Shown in pieces: positions 63,596 to 64,000 of a stretch of 64,000 nt of DNA. The position numbers and the translations under genes were made by a program. The DNA is from Streptomyces sp. SCSIO 30461 (lineage in GTDB: Bacteria > Actinomycetota > Actinomycetes > Streptomycetales > Streptomycetaceae), in assembly GCF_037023745.1 (NCBI RefSeq), contig NZ_CP146101.1, positions 7,686,501 to 7,750,500 on the forward strand. Direction: 5' to 3'. The notes under the pieces are model-generated. The model was not told the DNA's origin and did no database searches. It saw only the letters and a list, made by a program, of their open reading frames with translations. Every line of letters begins with the position of its first letter. The stretch's first letter is position 1.

Positions 63596-64000
63596 CCGAA
63601 CTGGTCGATGGCGAGCTTGAACACCATCACGGTGACCACGACGAGTAGGACACAGCGGACGAAGCCTGAGCCCCTCTTCAACGCCGTCCGAGCTCCGAGA
63701 GCGGCGCCCGCGATGTTGCAGACCGCCATGCCGGCACCCAGAGTCCACAAGACGTCGCCCTTCGCAGCAAAGACCACGAGAGCGCCAAGGTTCGTCCCGA
63801 CGTTCACGACCTTCGCCAGCGCCGAACTCTGTAGAAATTCCATGGACAGCAAGCCCGTGAAGATCATGATGAGGAACGTTCCGGTACCGGGCCCGAACAC
63901 GCCGTCGTAGAAACCGATGCCACAGCCAGCAAAGGCTACGGCCATCAGCCTCCGCCGTCTGGTGATGACATCGGCGTCCTCGATCACGGATCCGAAGCTA
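63592..64000 (-). CDS. TSUP/TauE-SafE-family permease (partial, C-terminal part)
   Basis: The C-terminal 136 codons of a TSUP anion permease, cut by the window end. Helices are visible in LMAVAFAGCGIGFYDGVFGP, ALVVFAAKGDVLW, MAVCNIAGAALGART and CVLLVVVTVMVFKLAI. GFYDGVFGPGTG is the second copy of the TSUP motif, so the first half lies outside. The family exports sulfite or other organosulfur anions. It is the first of a coupled pair with the oxygenase. Confidence 0.85.
   Translation of the reverse strand, partial: SFGSVIEDADVITRRRRLMAVAFAGCGIGFYDGVFGPGTGTFLIMIFTGLLSMEFLQSSALAKVVNVGTNLGALVVFAAKGDVLWTLGAGMAVCNIAGAALGARTALKRGSGFVRCVLLVVVTVMVFKLAIDQFG

Noticed and set aside
1..64000. CRISPR arrays and rRNA genes
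   Set aside because: No regularly spaced repeats of 25-40 bp and no rRNA-like sequence were seen.

Overview
The window is high-GC actinobacterial chromosome and almost certainly Streptomyces. Codon third positions are nearly all G or C, GTG and TTG starts with GGAGG-type ribosome sites are common, and gene content and order match the Streptomyces wblA/crp region. The first 37.5 kb is an ordinary, strongly conserved block. From memory (no search was run), the same gene families lie in the same order in Mycobacterium tuberculosis around Rv3649-Rv3682: helicase, TadE-type genes, Ssd, HAD phosphatase, acs, epoxide-hydrolase-like protein, MarP, nth, crp, RidA, two ArsA-like ATPases, a WhiB protein and a class A PBP.

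Layout of the core block. A DUF1998-type helicase (83-2578) converges with a minus-strand Tad/Flp pilus-like operon (7868 to 2716: Ssd, TadA, TadB, TadC, pilin-like and two TadE-like genes), most of whose genes overlap by 4 bp. Next come a HAD-IB phosphatase, a degenerate Fic-like protein divergent from a CooC-like ATPase, a SulP-carbonic anhydrase fusion, acetyl-CoA synthetase, NhaA, a holin-X-like membrane protein coupled to an alpha/beta hydrolase, MarP protease, a CoA-type NUDIX hydrolase, endonuclease III, Crp, an SPFH protein, an MBL-fold hydrolase and NUDIX pair, RidA, DUF4177, two ArsA-like ATPases, wblA, a class A PBP, YqeY, a membrane mannosyltransferase-like protein and a metallophosphoesterase. 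The block ends at tRNA-Pro(CGG), 37671-37744.

Accessory region. After the tRNA there is a non-coding stretch with three strong hairpins, then a 1337-aa protein with an HTH-like N-terminus, an nSTAND NTPase and 14 WD40 repeats. Next is an actinomycete integrative and conjugative element (AICE), about 42.5-56.7 kb. Its recombination and replication operon holds an integrase with a LacI-type HTH inserted in the catalytic domain, an excisionase-like HTH, a RepA-like AAA ATPase and a PrimPol. Its transfer part holds a TraB/FtsK-like translocase and several small Spd-like membrane proteins. Its control part holds three GntR/UTRA regulators with visible repeated operators, a GT2 glycosyltransferase and a coupled run of small unknown genes. 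Directly downstream of traB is a cluster of seven CTAG tetranucleotides with inverted and tandem repeats, in the place where a clt transfer locus would be expected. No copy of the tRNA 3' end was found in the rest of the window, so the element boundaries are unresolved.

Right flank. An FkbM methyltransferase, an Ala-rich unknown protein, a frameshifted IS605-type TnpB relic, a large SARP/AfsR-type regulator rich in the rare codon CTA, an Asp/Asn beta-hydroxylase-like oxygenase and a TSUP permease that runs off the window end. The last two are coupled and may form, with the regulator, a small acquired cluster.
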